Shown here one piece after another: positions 1-6,808 of a stretch of DNA of 13,273 nucleotides. The position numbers and the translations under genes are program-made. Each line of letters starts with the position of its first letter. Position 1 is the first letter of the stretch. The DNA comes from Bacteroidales bacterium. Its GTDB lineage: Bacteria; Bacteroidota; Bacteroidia; Bacteroidales; UBA932. The notes under the pieces are model-generated. The model searched no databases. It was not told the DNA's origin and saw nothing but the letters and a program-made list of their open reading frames with translations. Location of the stretch: assembly GCA_016285215.1 (NCBI GenBank), contig JAEEQI010000054.1:1-13273 (forward strand). The letters run 5' to 3'.

Positions 1-234
1 GAAACCGACTACGATGAATATATGTCCAAGCTGGAGTTCAAGCCCGAGTGGCTGAGTCCTCCGCACGAGAACGTGGATGAAGAACTTATGAAGCGTGCCC
101 ACGCCGACGGTATGAAGGTGGTAACCTGGACCGTGGACGACAAGGACGAAATGCGCCGTCTCATTGGCCTGGGTGTAGAAGGAATCATTTCCAATTATCC
201 CGACCGCCTGCTGGATGTGGTCAAGGAATATTAG
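1..234 (+). CDS. Glycerophosphodiester phosphodiesterase, C-terminal fragment (5' end outside window)
   Basis: The frame is open from base 1 and stops at TAG 232-234, giving the last 77 residues of a longer protein. The fragment has the pattern of the end of a GDPD TIM barrel. A segment rich in charged residues leads to VVTWTVDD (the 'v-x-x-WTVN/D' strand), then a helix ending in GVEGIISNYPDRL, which matches the family's 'GVDGIITDyPd' terminal strand. GDPDs hydrolyse glycerophosphodiesters to sn-glycerol 3-phosphate and an alcohol, using metal and two histidines. Those N-terminal catalytic residues lie outside the window, so activity and any signal peptide cannot be judged. The peptidase gene starts 4 nt after the stop, so the two are probably co-transcribed. 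A second GDPD-like domain occurs at 11447, but it belongs to a different (AIM6-like) branch and is not a local duplicate. Confidence 0.85.
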   Translation, partial: ETDYDEYMSKLEFKPEWLSPPHENVDEELMKRAHADGMKVVTWTVDDKDEMRRLIGLGVEGIISNYPDRLLDVVKEY

Positions 235-238
235 CCTT

Positions 239-1822
239 ATGAAGAAACTTAGTCTGTTGCTCCTGCTGGTGCTGTGCGCCGGCAGGATGCTTCCGTCCTA
301 TGCCTGCACCAATGTGATTGTGGGCAAGGCGGCATCGGCCGATGGTTCGGTCTTTTGCACGTACAACTGCGACACTTTTGGCTATACCGGCTGGCTCACG
401 TCGTCACCGGCCGGGGCGCACGCTCCCGGAGAAAAGATAGCCATCCGCCATTTCTGGCATGGGGGAGAGATCCGCGGTTACGTGGATCAGGTTCCCTATA
501 CCTATAATGTAATGGGCTATATGAACGAGCACCAGCTCACCATCTTCGAGACCACTTTTGGAGGCCGAAAGGAACTGGTGAACCCCGAGGGCATCCTGGG
601 CTACGACAACCTGATGCAGCTGGCCCTGCAGCGCTGTACTTCGGCCCGCGAAGCCATCCTGGAGATGGGGCGGCTGGCCAACGAGTATGGCTACTTCGAA
701 AGCGGCGAGACTTTCTCCGTCTGCGACAAGGAGGAAGCCTGGATGATGGACCTCATTGGCAAAGGCCCGGGCCGAAAAGGGGCCGTCTGGGTGGCCGTGC
801 GCATTCCCGACGACTGTATGACGGCCCACGCCAACCACAGCCGCATCCGCACCTTTCCGCAGCACAACCCCGACGTGTGCCTGTACAGCCCCGACGTTAT
901 CTCCTTTGCCCGTGAGATGGGTTACTACAGCGGCAAGGACAAGGATTTCAGCTTCCGCGACGCCTACTGCCCGCTGGAGTTTGTGAATATGCGCCTTTGC
1001 GAGCCGCGCGTGTGGAGTGTCTTCCGGCACCACGCGGATCCGGAGTATATGGACAGTTTCCTGCCTTATTTGAACGGCCAGTTTGACGTTTGCGATGAGC
1101 TTCCGCTGTGGATCAAGCCCGACAAGCCGCTCACGCTGCAGGATGTGATGGCCGATATGCGGGACCACTATGAAGGGACGCCGCTGGATATGACGGCCGA
1201 TATGAGTGCAGGTCCCTGGAGTTCTCCGTACAGGCCCCGCGCCAAGGGATTTACCTCCGGAGGCAGGAAGTACTTCCGTGAGCGTCCCATTTCCACCCAG
1301 CAGGCGGGCTTTTCCGTGGTGGCACAGATGCGCTCCTGGCTGCCCGATGAAGTGGGCGGGGTGTACTGGTTCAACTGCGATGAGCCTTCGGCCATTGCCT
1401 ATGTGCCGGTCTATGCCGGCGTCAGGAGAATCCCGGATGCATTCAGGGCCGAGCATAACCAAAACGGAGTCTTTGATGAGGAAGGGGCGTTCTGGCTGTG
1501 CAACTGGGTGGCCAATATGGTCTATCCGCGCTGGAGTGCGCTGGTAGGGGATCTGGTGACGGCCCGGGAAGAACTGGAGTCCGATTTCCAGGGACGTCAG
1601 AAGGAGATAGAAGAGAAAATCCGGTCCCTAACGCCCCAGGAGCGGGTTTCTTACCTTGAAAATGTTACTTTTTCCTGCGTTGAAACAATGATGTTACGCT
1701 GGAAAAAACTGGCTCATTTGCTCATTGTAAAGTACAATGATGAGCCCGGATCGTGGGACCAGCCATTCTATGATGCCGTCGTCCAACAGACAGGGGATCG
1801 CTATCTGGTTCCAGGACAATGA
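239..1822 (+). CDS. Secreted family C69 (PepD-like) dipeptidase / N-terminal-nucleophile hydrolase
   Basis: This 527-aa protein belongs to peptidase family C69, cysteine N-terminal-nucleophile hydrolases that mostly act on dipeptides. Residues 1-22 form a signal peptide (MKK, then a run of Leu, ending PSYA). Directly after it comes Cys23 in CTNVIVGKAASADGS, the family's catalytic N-terminal motif, so removal of the leader would itself expose the nucleophile. Further family landmarks are the segment around RPISTQQAGFSVVAQMRSW and, just after it, GGVYWFNCDEPS...YVPVYAG. An in-frame ATG at 215 exists, but it lies inside the upstream GDPD gene and would put extra residues before the signal peptide, so 239 is preferred. 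Length fits Bacteroidota C69 proteins. Because the Cys follows the leader, a lipoprotein reading is conceivable, but Ser at -3 makes a poor lipobox. The likely location is periplasmic or extracellular. No terminator hairpin is visible after the stop. Confidence 0.88.
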   Translation: MKKLSLLLLLVLCAGRMLPSYACTNVIVGKAASADGSVFCTYNCDTFGYTGWLTSSPAGAHAPGEKIAIRHFWHGGEIRGYVDQVPYTYNVMGYMNEHQLTIFETTFGGRKELVNPEGILGYDNLMQLALQRCTSAREAILEMGRLANEYGYFESGETFSVCDKEEAWMMDLIGKGPGRKGAVWVAVRIPDDCMTAHANHSRIRTFPQHNPDVCLYSPDVISFAREMGYYSGKDKDFSFRDAYCPLEFVNMRLCEPRVWSVFRHHADPEYMDSFLPYLNGQFDVCDELPLWIKPDKPLTLQDVMADMRDHYEGTPLDMTADMSAGPWSSPYRPRAKGFTSGGRKYFRERPISTQQAGFSVVAQMRSWLPDEVGGVYWFNCDEPSAIAYVPVYAGVRRIPDAFRAEHNQNGVFDEEGAFWLCNWVANMVYPRWSALVGDLVTAREELESDFQGRQKEIEEKIRSLTPQERVSYLENVTFSCVETMMLRWKKLAHLLIVKYNDEPGSWDQPFYDAVVQQTGDRYLVPGQ

Positions 1823-1845
1823 ATTAGTCTTTTGTCCTTTTGATT

Positions 1846-1876
1846 TTTGTTTAAATCCTTGCGTATTTGTTCAAAT
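1846..1876 (+). repeat. 11-bp direct repeat at the SusC promoter, second copy inside an inverted repeat
   Basis: TTTGTTTAAAT (1846-1856) and TTTGTTCAAAT (1866-1876) differ at one base and start exactly 20 bp apart, about two helical turns. The second copy lies within ATTTG-TT-CAAAT (1865-1876), an inverted repeat with perfect 5-bp arms. One copy lies just upstream of the -33 element and the other falls between the -33 and -7 elements. This is the geometry expected of an operator bound by a dimeric regulator. The region is AT-rich, so chance similarity is possible. Confidence 0.4.
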
Positions 1877-1889
1877 TGGCCTAATTTTG
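1859..1889 (+). promoter_or_regulatory. Bacteroides-type promoter for the susC-like operon
   Basis: TAATTTTG at 1882-1889 matches the Bacteroides -7 consensus TAnnTTTG exactly. A TTG at 1859-1861 lies 20 bp upstream, in place for the -33 element. Transcription would begin near 1894-1896 and leave an untranslated leader of roughly 80 nt before the ATG at 1975. The leader is AT-rich, has no convincing Shine-Dalgarno sequence (normal for this phylum), and holds a small tandem repeat ACTAAAA x2 at 1904-1917. The -33 match is only three bases, so the -7 box carries most of the weight. Confidence 0.6.
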
Positions 1890-1974
1890 TCTTCCATTTT
1901 TGCACTAAAAACTAAAATCGAAACCTAAATTTTAAACACTTTATATTCTTATTTCATTAATTTAACCAACCACT

Positions 1975-4900
1975 ATGATTTCCAAAAAACTGTTCGGTTT
2001 TGCCGCCGCACTTATGTGCCTTGTGGTAACCGTCTCGGCGCAAGCCCAGAATCTGACAGTGCGTGGAACCGTGAGTGATGCTATGGGACCTGTCGCTGGT
2101 GCCGTAGTGCTCTCCGGTAGTGCCAACGCAGTCACGGACATTGATGGTAACTACACCATTACCGTTCCGTCCAACGCAGTCCTCGAGGTTTCCTGCCTGG
2201 GTTACACCACCCAGCAGGTGAACGTGAACGGTCGCACAACCATCAACATCGTCCTCGTGGAAGATGCCGAATTACTTCATGAAGCCGTTGCCCTCGGTTA
2301 CGGTGCCCAGACCAAGAAGAAGGACCTGTCCGCTTCTGTGGGTATCGTGAACAACGCCGAAGAGCTGGCCTCCCGTCCGGTTACCTCCACGGAGGGCATG
2401 CTCCAGGGCCAGATCCCGGGCGTGACGATCTCTGCCAACGGCGGTTCTCCGGATTCCACGCCCCAGGTCATTATCCGTGGCCAGGGCTCCCGTAACGGAG
2501 ACTCCGTGCTGTGGGTAGTAGACGGCGTTCCCGGCGCTCCCATCACCTCCATGAACGATATCGAGAACATCGTCGTTTTGAAGGACGCTGCCTCTGCCGC
2601 TATCTACGGTGCCACTTCCGGTGCCGGCGGCGTTATCCTGGTAACCACCAAGAAGGGCTCCCAGGGCATCCATGTAGAGTACAATCTCGTGACTGGTGCC
2701 AATGTGGCTTCCAATCTTCCCCAGTCGCTGAACGCTCAGCAGGAGATTGAGATGCGCAAGATCTCCTATGCCAACGCCGGCCTTACCCTGCCTACCGGCT
2801 GGGATACCAACGTGAACCCCTGGGTGGGAACCACCCGCACCAACTGGATGGATGAGATCTTCCGCACGGCTTTCTATCAGCGTCATGGCCTCACCCTCAA
2901 TTATGGTAGCGACAAGCTCAAGAGCCGTCTGACCTTCAGCTATCAGGACAACCCCGGTGTCCTGGTGGGTACGTTCAAGAAAGAGCTGGGTGTCCGCTAC
3001 AACGGAGAGTACCAGCTGAACAAGTACATCAAGATCACGGAGGACCTCTCCTACGGTAACGTGAGCAGCCGCGGTACCAACACCAGCAGCGCTTACAGCG
3101 GTTCCATCCTTTCCGCTATCTACATGCCTCAGAGTGCAGAAGCCTATGCTACTGCCGGTCCTTACGCCGGTTCTTACGGCGGTACCGTGACCGAGGATCC
3201 CGCCTACATTGCCAAGTACGGCAGCAACTTTGCCGATATCCACGGTGATGCCATCAACCCGCTCCGCCTCCTGCTGGCCGATACCCGTTACGACCACACC
3301 ACCAAGTTCTGGACCACCACGGGCCTTGAGATTGCCAACATCGTGAAGGGTCTCAAGTTCAATTCCAAGTTCACCTACAACAACTCCCAGTGGCTGTACA
3401 AGAACTTCAATCCCAAGCGTCCCGAGATTGGTAAGCCCGCTCTGGACAACAAGCTCAAGTGGATCACCAGCCGCGACGAAGAGTGGCGCACGGAAAACAC
3501 CCTCACCTTTGACCGTACCTTCGGCAAGCACACGGTGGGCGCTCTCCTCTCTACTACGGCCAACCGTTCCTGGGGCCGCGGCTTCTCCCTCGTGGGTAAA
3601 GACTTCGAGGATGAATCCGAAGCTCTCCAGTATATCGCCTTCGCCGGTACCGTTACCGCGGGTGACAACGACACCAAGGGTGACTGGTACACCGGTGACG
3701 ATGCCAACGTGGCTTTCATTGCCCGTGGCTCCTACAGCTATGACGACCGCTACTTTGTGACCGCATCCTGGCGCCGTGACTATGCCGGCCGCCTGCCCAA
3801 GGGTCACAACAAGGGTGACTTCCCGGCCGTGACCGGTGCCTGGAAGATTTCCAGCGAGCCTTTCTTCCCCCAGACCGACGCCATCAGCCTCCTCAAGCTC
3901 CGTGCTTCCTGGGGTCGCGTAGGTAACCTGGGTTCCATCGGCCTCAACTACAAGAGCGCCAACCTGAGCAGCAGCAACTGGAATGAGTCTGCTATCTACG
4001 GTGTGGAAACCGGTGCCCAGTATGGTACTTTCTGGTTCCCCCAGAAGGCTGTGAACCAGCTTCTGACCTGGGAAACCTCCGAGCAGTTTGATGGTGGTAT
4101 TGACGTGGATCTCTTCCGCGACCGCCTCTCCCTGTCCGTTGACTACTACAACAAGCGCACGTTCAACCTGATCCAGGACCAGACCATGGGCTGGCCCCAG
4201 ACCATCGGCCTGGATGCCATGAAGGTGAACCAGGGTGAAATCCGCAACACCGGTGTCGAGTTCCTGGCCAACTGGAAAGACAAGATCGGTAAGGATTTCA
4301 ACTACTATGTAACGGGTAACTTCGCTTACAACCACAACGCGGTGATTTCCACCGGCGTTCTGGACGAGGATGGCAACGCCGGTAAGTGGACCGGCGGCGG
4401 AGACTTCCGTATGATGCCCTGGATCTATCAGTCCGAGGCCGGCCAGCCTTTGAATTCCTTCTATGTGATCAAGACCGACGGCATCTTCCAGAGCGAAGAA
4501 GACGTTTACGACCACGTGAAGGACGGTAAGCTCATCCAGCCCGCTGCCCAGGCCGGTGACCTCCGCTTTGTGGATGCCAACGGTGACGGCAAGATTGACG
4601 ACAACGACCGTCAGTATGTAGGTTCCGCCATGCCCAAGTACACCTTTGCCCTGAGCGCTGGCTTCAACTACAAGAACTTCAACTTCTCCATGATGTGGCA
4701 GGGTGTTGCCGGCAACAAGATTGCCTATGTGGGTAAGCAGATGATCCTGGGCGATGTGGAAGGTAACTTCAACCGCAGCGTGGAGATCCTGAATGCCTGG
4801 AGCCCCACCAACACCGGTTCCTCCATCCCTCGTCTGAGCAAGAACGACCCCAACGGTAACTTCTCCACTCCTTCCGACTGGTACATCGAGGACGGTTCCT

Positions 4901-5124
4901 ATCTCCGTCTCAAGAACGTAACCATCGGCTACGACTTCACCTCCCTCCTTCGCAAGTGCAAGCACTTCAACGATCGCGGAAGCTCCCTGAACGTGTACTT
5001 CAGCGGTGAGAACCTTCTTACCATCACCAAGTACTCCGGTATGGATCCCGAAGTGGGCGGCTGGGACGGCCTCATGTACCCGGTTTCCCGCGTGTTCGCC
5101 TTTGGTGTAAAACTGACCTACTAA
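1975..5124 (+). CDS. SusC/RagA-family TonB-dependent outer-membrane transporter
   Basis: At 1049 aa, this is the outer-membrane channel that imports the substrate captured by its SusD-like lid, powered by TonB. In order: signal peptide about 1-24 (cleavage near SAQAQ); a carboxypeptidase-regulatory-like beta domain about 27-100 (VRGTVSDAMGPVAGAVV, TDIDGNYTI); a putative TonB-box region around HEAVALGYGAQ; and a plug domain about 115-228. The plug carries the SusC hallmarks VVDGVPG (about 181-187) and NIVVLKDAASAAIYGATSG. The rest is a 22-strand beta barrel, with the acidic DANGDGKIDDND motif at 867-878 and a C-terminal strand ending FGVKLTY. There is no secretin/TonB N-terminal (STN) domain, so signalling to an ECF anti-sigma factor is not expected. 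It is the first gene after the promoter, and SusD follows 13 nt later. The substrate cannot be read from the sequence. Codon use (GGT, CGT, AAC, AAG, few TTA/CTA/TCA) suggests high expression. Confidence 0.95.
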   Translation: MISKKLFGFAAALMCLVVTVSAQAQNLTVRGTVSDAMGPVAGAVVLSGSANAVTDIDGNYTITVPSNAVLEVSCLGYTTQQVNVNGRTTINIVLVEDAELLHEAVALGYGAQTKKKDLSASVGIVNNAEELASRPVTSTEGMLQGQIPGVTISANGGSPDSTPQVIIRGQGSRNGDSVLWVVDGVPGAPITSMNDIENIVVLKDAASAAIYGATSGAGGVILVTTKKGSQGIHVEYNLVTGANVASNLPQSLNAQQEIEMRKISYANAGLTLPTGWDTNVNPWVGTTRTNWMDEIFRTAFYQRHGLTLNYGSDKLKSRLTFSYQDNPGVLVGTFKKELGVRYNGEYQLNKYIKITEDLSYGNVSSRGTNTSSAYSGSILSAIYMPQSAEAYATAGPYAGSYGGTVTEDPAYIAKYGSNFADIHGDAINPLRLLLADTRYDHTTKFWTTTGLEIANIVKGLKFNSKFTYNNSQWLYKNFNPKRPEIGKPALDNKLKWITSRDEEWRTENTLTFDRTFGKHTVGALLSTTANRSWGRGFSLVGKDFEDESEALQYIAFAGTVTAGDNDTKGDWYTGDDANVAFIARGSYSYDDRYFVTASWRRDYAGRLPKGHNKGDFPAVTGAWKISSEPFFPQTDAISLLKLRASWGRVGNLGSIGLNYKSANLSSSNWNESAIYGVETGAQYGTFWFPQKAVNQLLTWETSEQFDGGIDVDLFRDRLSLSVDYYNKRTFNLIQDQTMGWPQTIGLDAMKVNQGEIRNTGVEFLANWKDKIGKDFNYYVTGNFAYNHNAVISTGVLDEDGNAGKWTGGGDFRMMPWIYQSEAGQPLNSFYVIKTDGIFQSEEDVYDHVKDGKLIQPAAQAGDLRFVDANGDGKIDDNDRQYVGSAMPKYTFALSAGFNYKNFNFSMMWQGVAGNKIAYVGKQMILGDVEGNFNRSVEILNAWSPTNTGSSIPRLSKNDPNGNFSTPSDWYIEDGSYLRLKNVTIGYDFTSLLRKCKHFNDRGSSLNVYFSGENLLTITKYSGMDPEVGGWDGLMYPVSRVFAFGVKLTY

Positions 5125-5137
5125 TACGAGCATGATT

Positions 5138-6787
5138 ATGAAAAAGTATATTGTTATCACTGCTATTGCCCTTGGCGCTCTGAGCGCAGCATCCTGCGAA
5201 AAGTTCCTGGATGTCCAGACTCAGGGTTATCCTACCCAGGACCAGTTCTTCCAGAACGACCAGCAGGCCATTGACGCCGTGGACGGCTGCTATGCCCGCC
5301 TTCCTCAGGAAGCCGTACTGGGCCGTGAAATCTATTGGGAGCAGGCTTGCGCCAACGATATCGTGTGGGGCCGTACCCGCAGCTATCCTACGCTGGCCAC
5401 TCTTAACTATACCGGTGACGAGAGCCCTCTTCGCGGTGTCTTTGAGAAAGCCTACAAAGAAGGTATGAACCGTTGCAACTGGGTCATCCAGCAGCTCCTC
5501 CTCAAGGCGGACGAGACTTCTCTTACCGCTATTGAAACCCGCAGCCTGGGCGAGGCTTATTTCCTCCGCGCCTACTGGCACTTCCTCATTGCCTACCGTT
5601 ACGGTACCAAGGACCTGGGTGTTCCCTTCGTGGCGTACGAAGATGTGGAAGGTGGATACAACAACGAGATTCCTGCCCAGCAGGCCACTGTGATGGACGA
5701 CTATAAGTACATCGTCTCCGACCTGGAGAAGGCTGAAGCCCTGGTCCCCAAGTTTGAGGAATACAGCGCTGCAGACCGTGGCCGTGTCCACAAGGCTGCC
5801 TGCGCTGCCCTCATGGCCAAGACGTATGCCTACTGGGCAACCTGGGACAAGACCCAGTGGCCCAAAGTGATCACTTGCGTAAACCGCTTGGAAAGCGAAT
5901 ATGGCCGTGACCTTGCTCCTAAATTTGCAGACCTCTTTGCCCCCGACTATGCCAAGTTCTGGACCGTTGAATACTGCTGGGGCTGGCCTTCTGACGGCGG
6001 CACCGACGGCGGTGGTGTTGAAATCACCGGCGTTATGCTGGAGAACAAGGGCTGGGGTAAGTTCAATGGCTGGGGCCAGTTCAAACCCTCCTACGATATC
6101 TACGAGGAAATGCTGAAGGACGGCGCCGGCAACGAGCGCCTCAAGGCTTCCATCCTGGAATACGGCGACGAGTTCCCGTTCTTCGGTGAAACCCGCAAGT
6201 TCTGGTCCACTTCCGATGTGGAATCCGGCTTTGCCATCTACAAGTTCATGCAGGCCTTCGCTCCCGCAGATCCTACGGGCTCCGGTCTTGTGAACCCCAA
6301 TGGTGACTGGCCCACCACCCGCATCAACTGGCCCATCGTCCGCTTTGCAGACTGCCTGCTGCTCCGTGCCGAGGCTTACCTCGTAGCCGGTGAAGGCGGT
6401 AAGGCTGCCGACGACATCAACCGCATTCGCACCCGTTCCCATCTGACTCCGCTCCCCGGAGCCGCCACCTGGGCAGACCTCTATCACGAGCGCCGCTGCG
6501 AGTTGGCCTTCGAGCTGGCCGCCGACCATGCCGCTGACTGCAAGCGCTGGGCTTATTCCGGTGCCGATGCCATCAAGGCCCTGGCCACTGCCGAGCTGAA
6601 TGCTCATCCCCGTGCCCGTCACTATGTAGACCGTGCAGACCCCGCTGGTACTCCTACCGTAGGTGCTTACGAAGACTACAAGACTCCGGAGAAGCATTGG
6701 AGCGACAAGTTCATGACCTTCCCTTATCCTTCCGAGCAGATTAACAAGAGCGCCGGCGCCCTCAAGAATGTACCGGCTTGGCAGTAA
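5138..6787 (+). CDS. SusD/RagB-family substrate-binding lipoprotein
   Basis: At 549 aa, this is the surface lipoprotein that caps the adjacent SusC-like barrel and binds its glycan. The leader MKKYIVITAIALGALSAAS ends at the lipidated Cys20, followed by the typical SusD start CEKFLDVQTQG. The N-terminal SusD-like region has the TPR-type helix SLGEAYFLRAYWHFLIAYRYG near 136-157. The C-terminal RagB/SusD region shows RFADCLLLRAEAYL (from 402), NRIRTRS (428), ERRCELAFE (451) and the terminal FPYPSEQINKS...NVPAW block, close to the family's 'Y-P-x-P-x-x-E-x-x-x-N'. An in-frame ATG also exists at 5132. I prefer 5138 because its context (ATTATGAAAAAG) is the same as at the start of the next gene and gives a cleaner MKK leader. 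It lies 13 nt after the susC stop and 21 nt before the next gene, so it is operonic. The ligand is unknown. Confidence 0.95.
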   Translation: MKKYIVITAIALGALSAASCEKFLDVQTQGYPTQDQFFQNDQQAIDAVDGCYARLPQEAVLGREIYWEQACANDIVWGRTRSYPTLATLNYTGDESPLRGVFEKAYKEGMNRCNWVIQQLLLKADETSLTAIETRSLGEAYFLRAYWHFLIAYRYGTKDLGVPFVAYEDVEGGYNNEIPAQQATVMDDYKYIVSDLEKAEALVPKFEEYSAADRGRVHKAACAALMAKTYAYWATWDKTQWPKVITCVNRLESEYGRDLAPKFADLFAPDYAKFWTVEYCWGWPSDGGTDGGGVEITGVMLENKGWGKFNGWGQFKPSYDIYEEMLKDGAGNERLKASILEYGDEFPFFGETRKFWSTSDVESGFAIYKFMQAFAPADPTGSGLVNPNGDWPTTRINWPIVRFADCLLLRAEAYLVAGEGGKAADDINRIRTRSHLTPLPGAATWADLYHERRCELAFELAADHAADCKRWAYSGADAIKALATAELNAHPRARHYVDRADPAGTPTVGAYEDYKTPEKHWSDKFMTFPYPSEQINKSAGALKNVPAWQ

Positions 6788-6808
6788 TCTTTCAGAACAG
6801 AGATCATT

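Noticed and set aside
215..238. Upstream ATG at 215 as start of the C69 peptidase
   Set aside because: It would overlap the GDPD gene by 20 nt and place eight residues before a standard MKK signal peptide, so 239 is the better start.
1737..1928. 63-codon + strand frame crossing the end of the C69 gene into the promoter gap
   Set aside because: It overlaps the C69 gene out of frame, runs through the promoter elements and has no recognisable features.
1823..1974. Possible riboswitch or small RNA in the susC leader
   Set aside because: The leader is AT-rich with no stable hairpin or aptamer-like motif visible, so only the promoter and repeats are supported.
2511..2750. Arg-rich 79-codon + strand frame inside susC
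   Set aside because: It is an out-of-frame shadow of the plug-domain coding sequence. Its Arg/His-rich composition comes from reading the gene's codons one base off.
2272..5160. 962-codon open frame on the - strand opposite susC
   Set aside because: It is in exact codon register with the sense gene, so its stops could come only from sense TTA, CTA or TCA codons, which the biased gene nearly lacks; it ends precisely at a sense TTA codon. The translation is low-complexity and shows no family motif.
5072..6697. 541-codon - strand frame opposite susD, and similar - strand frames at 6821-7879 and 404-1462
   Set aside because: All are in codon register with their sense genes and have no recognisable domains, so they are composition artefacts.
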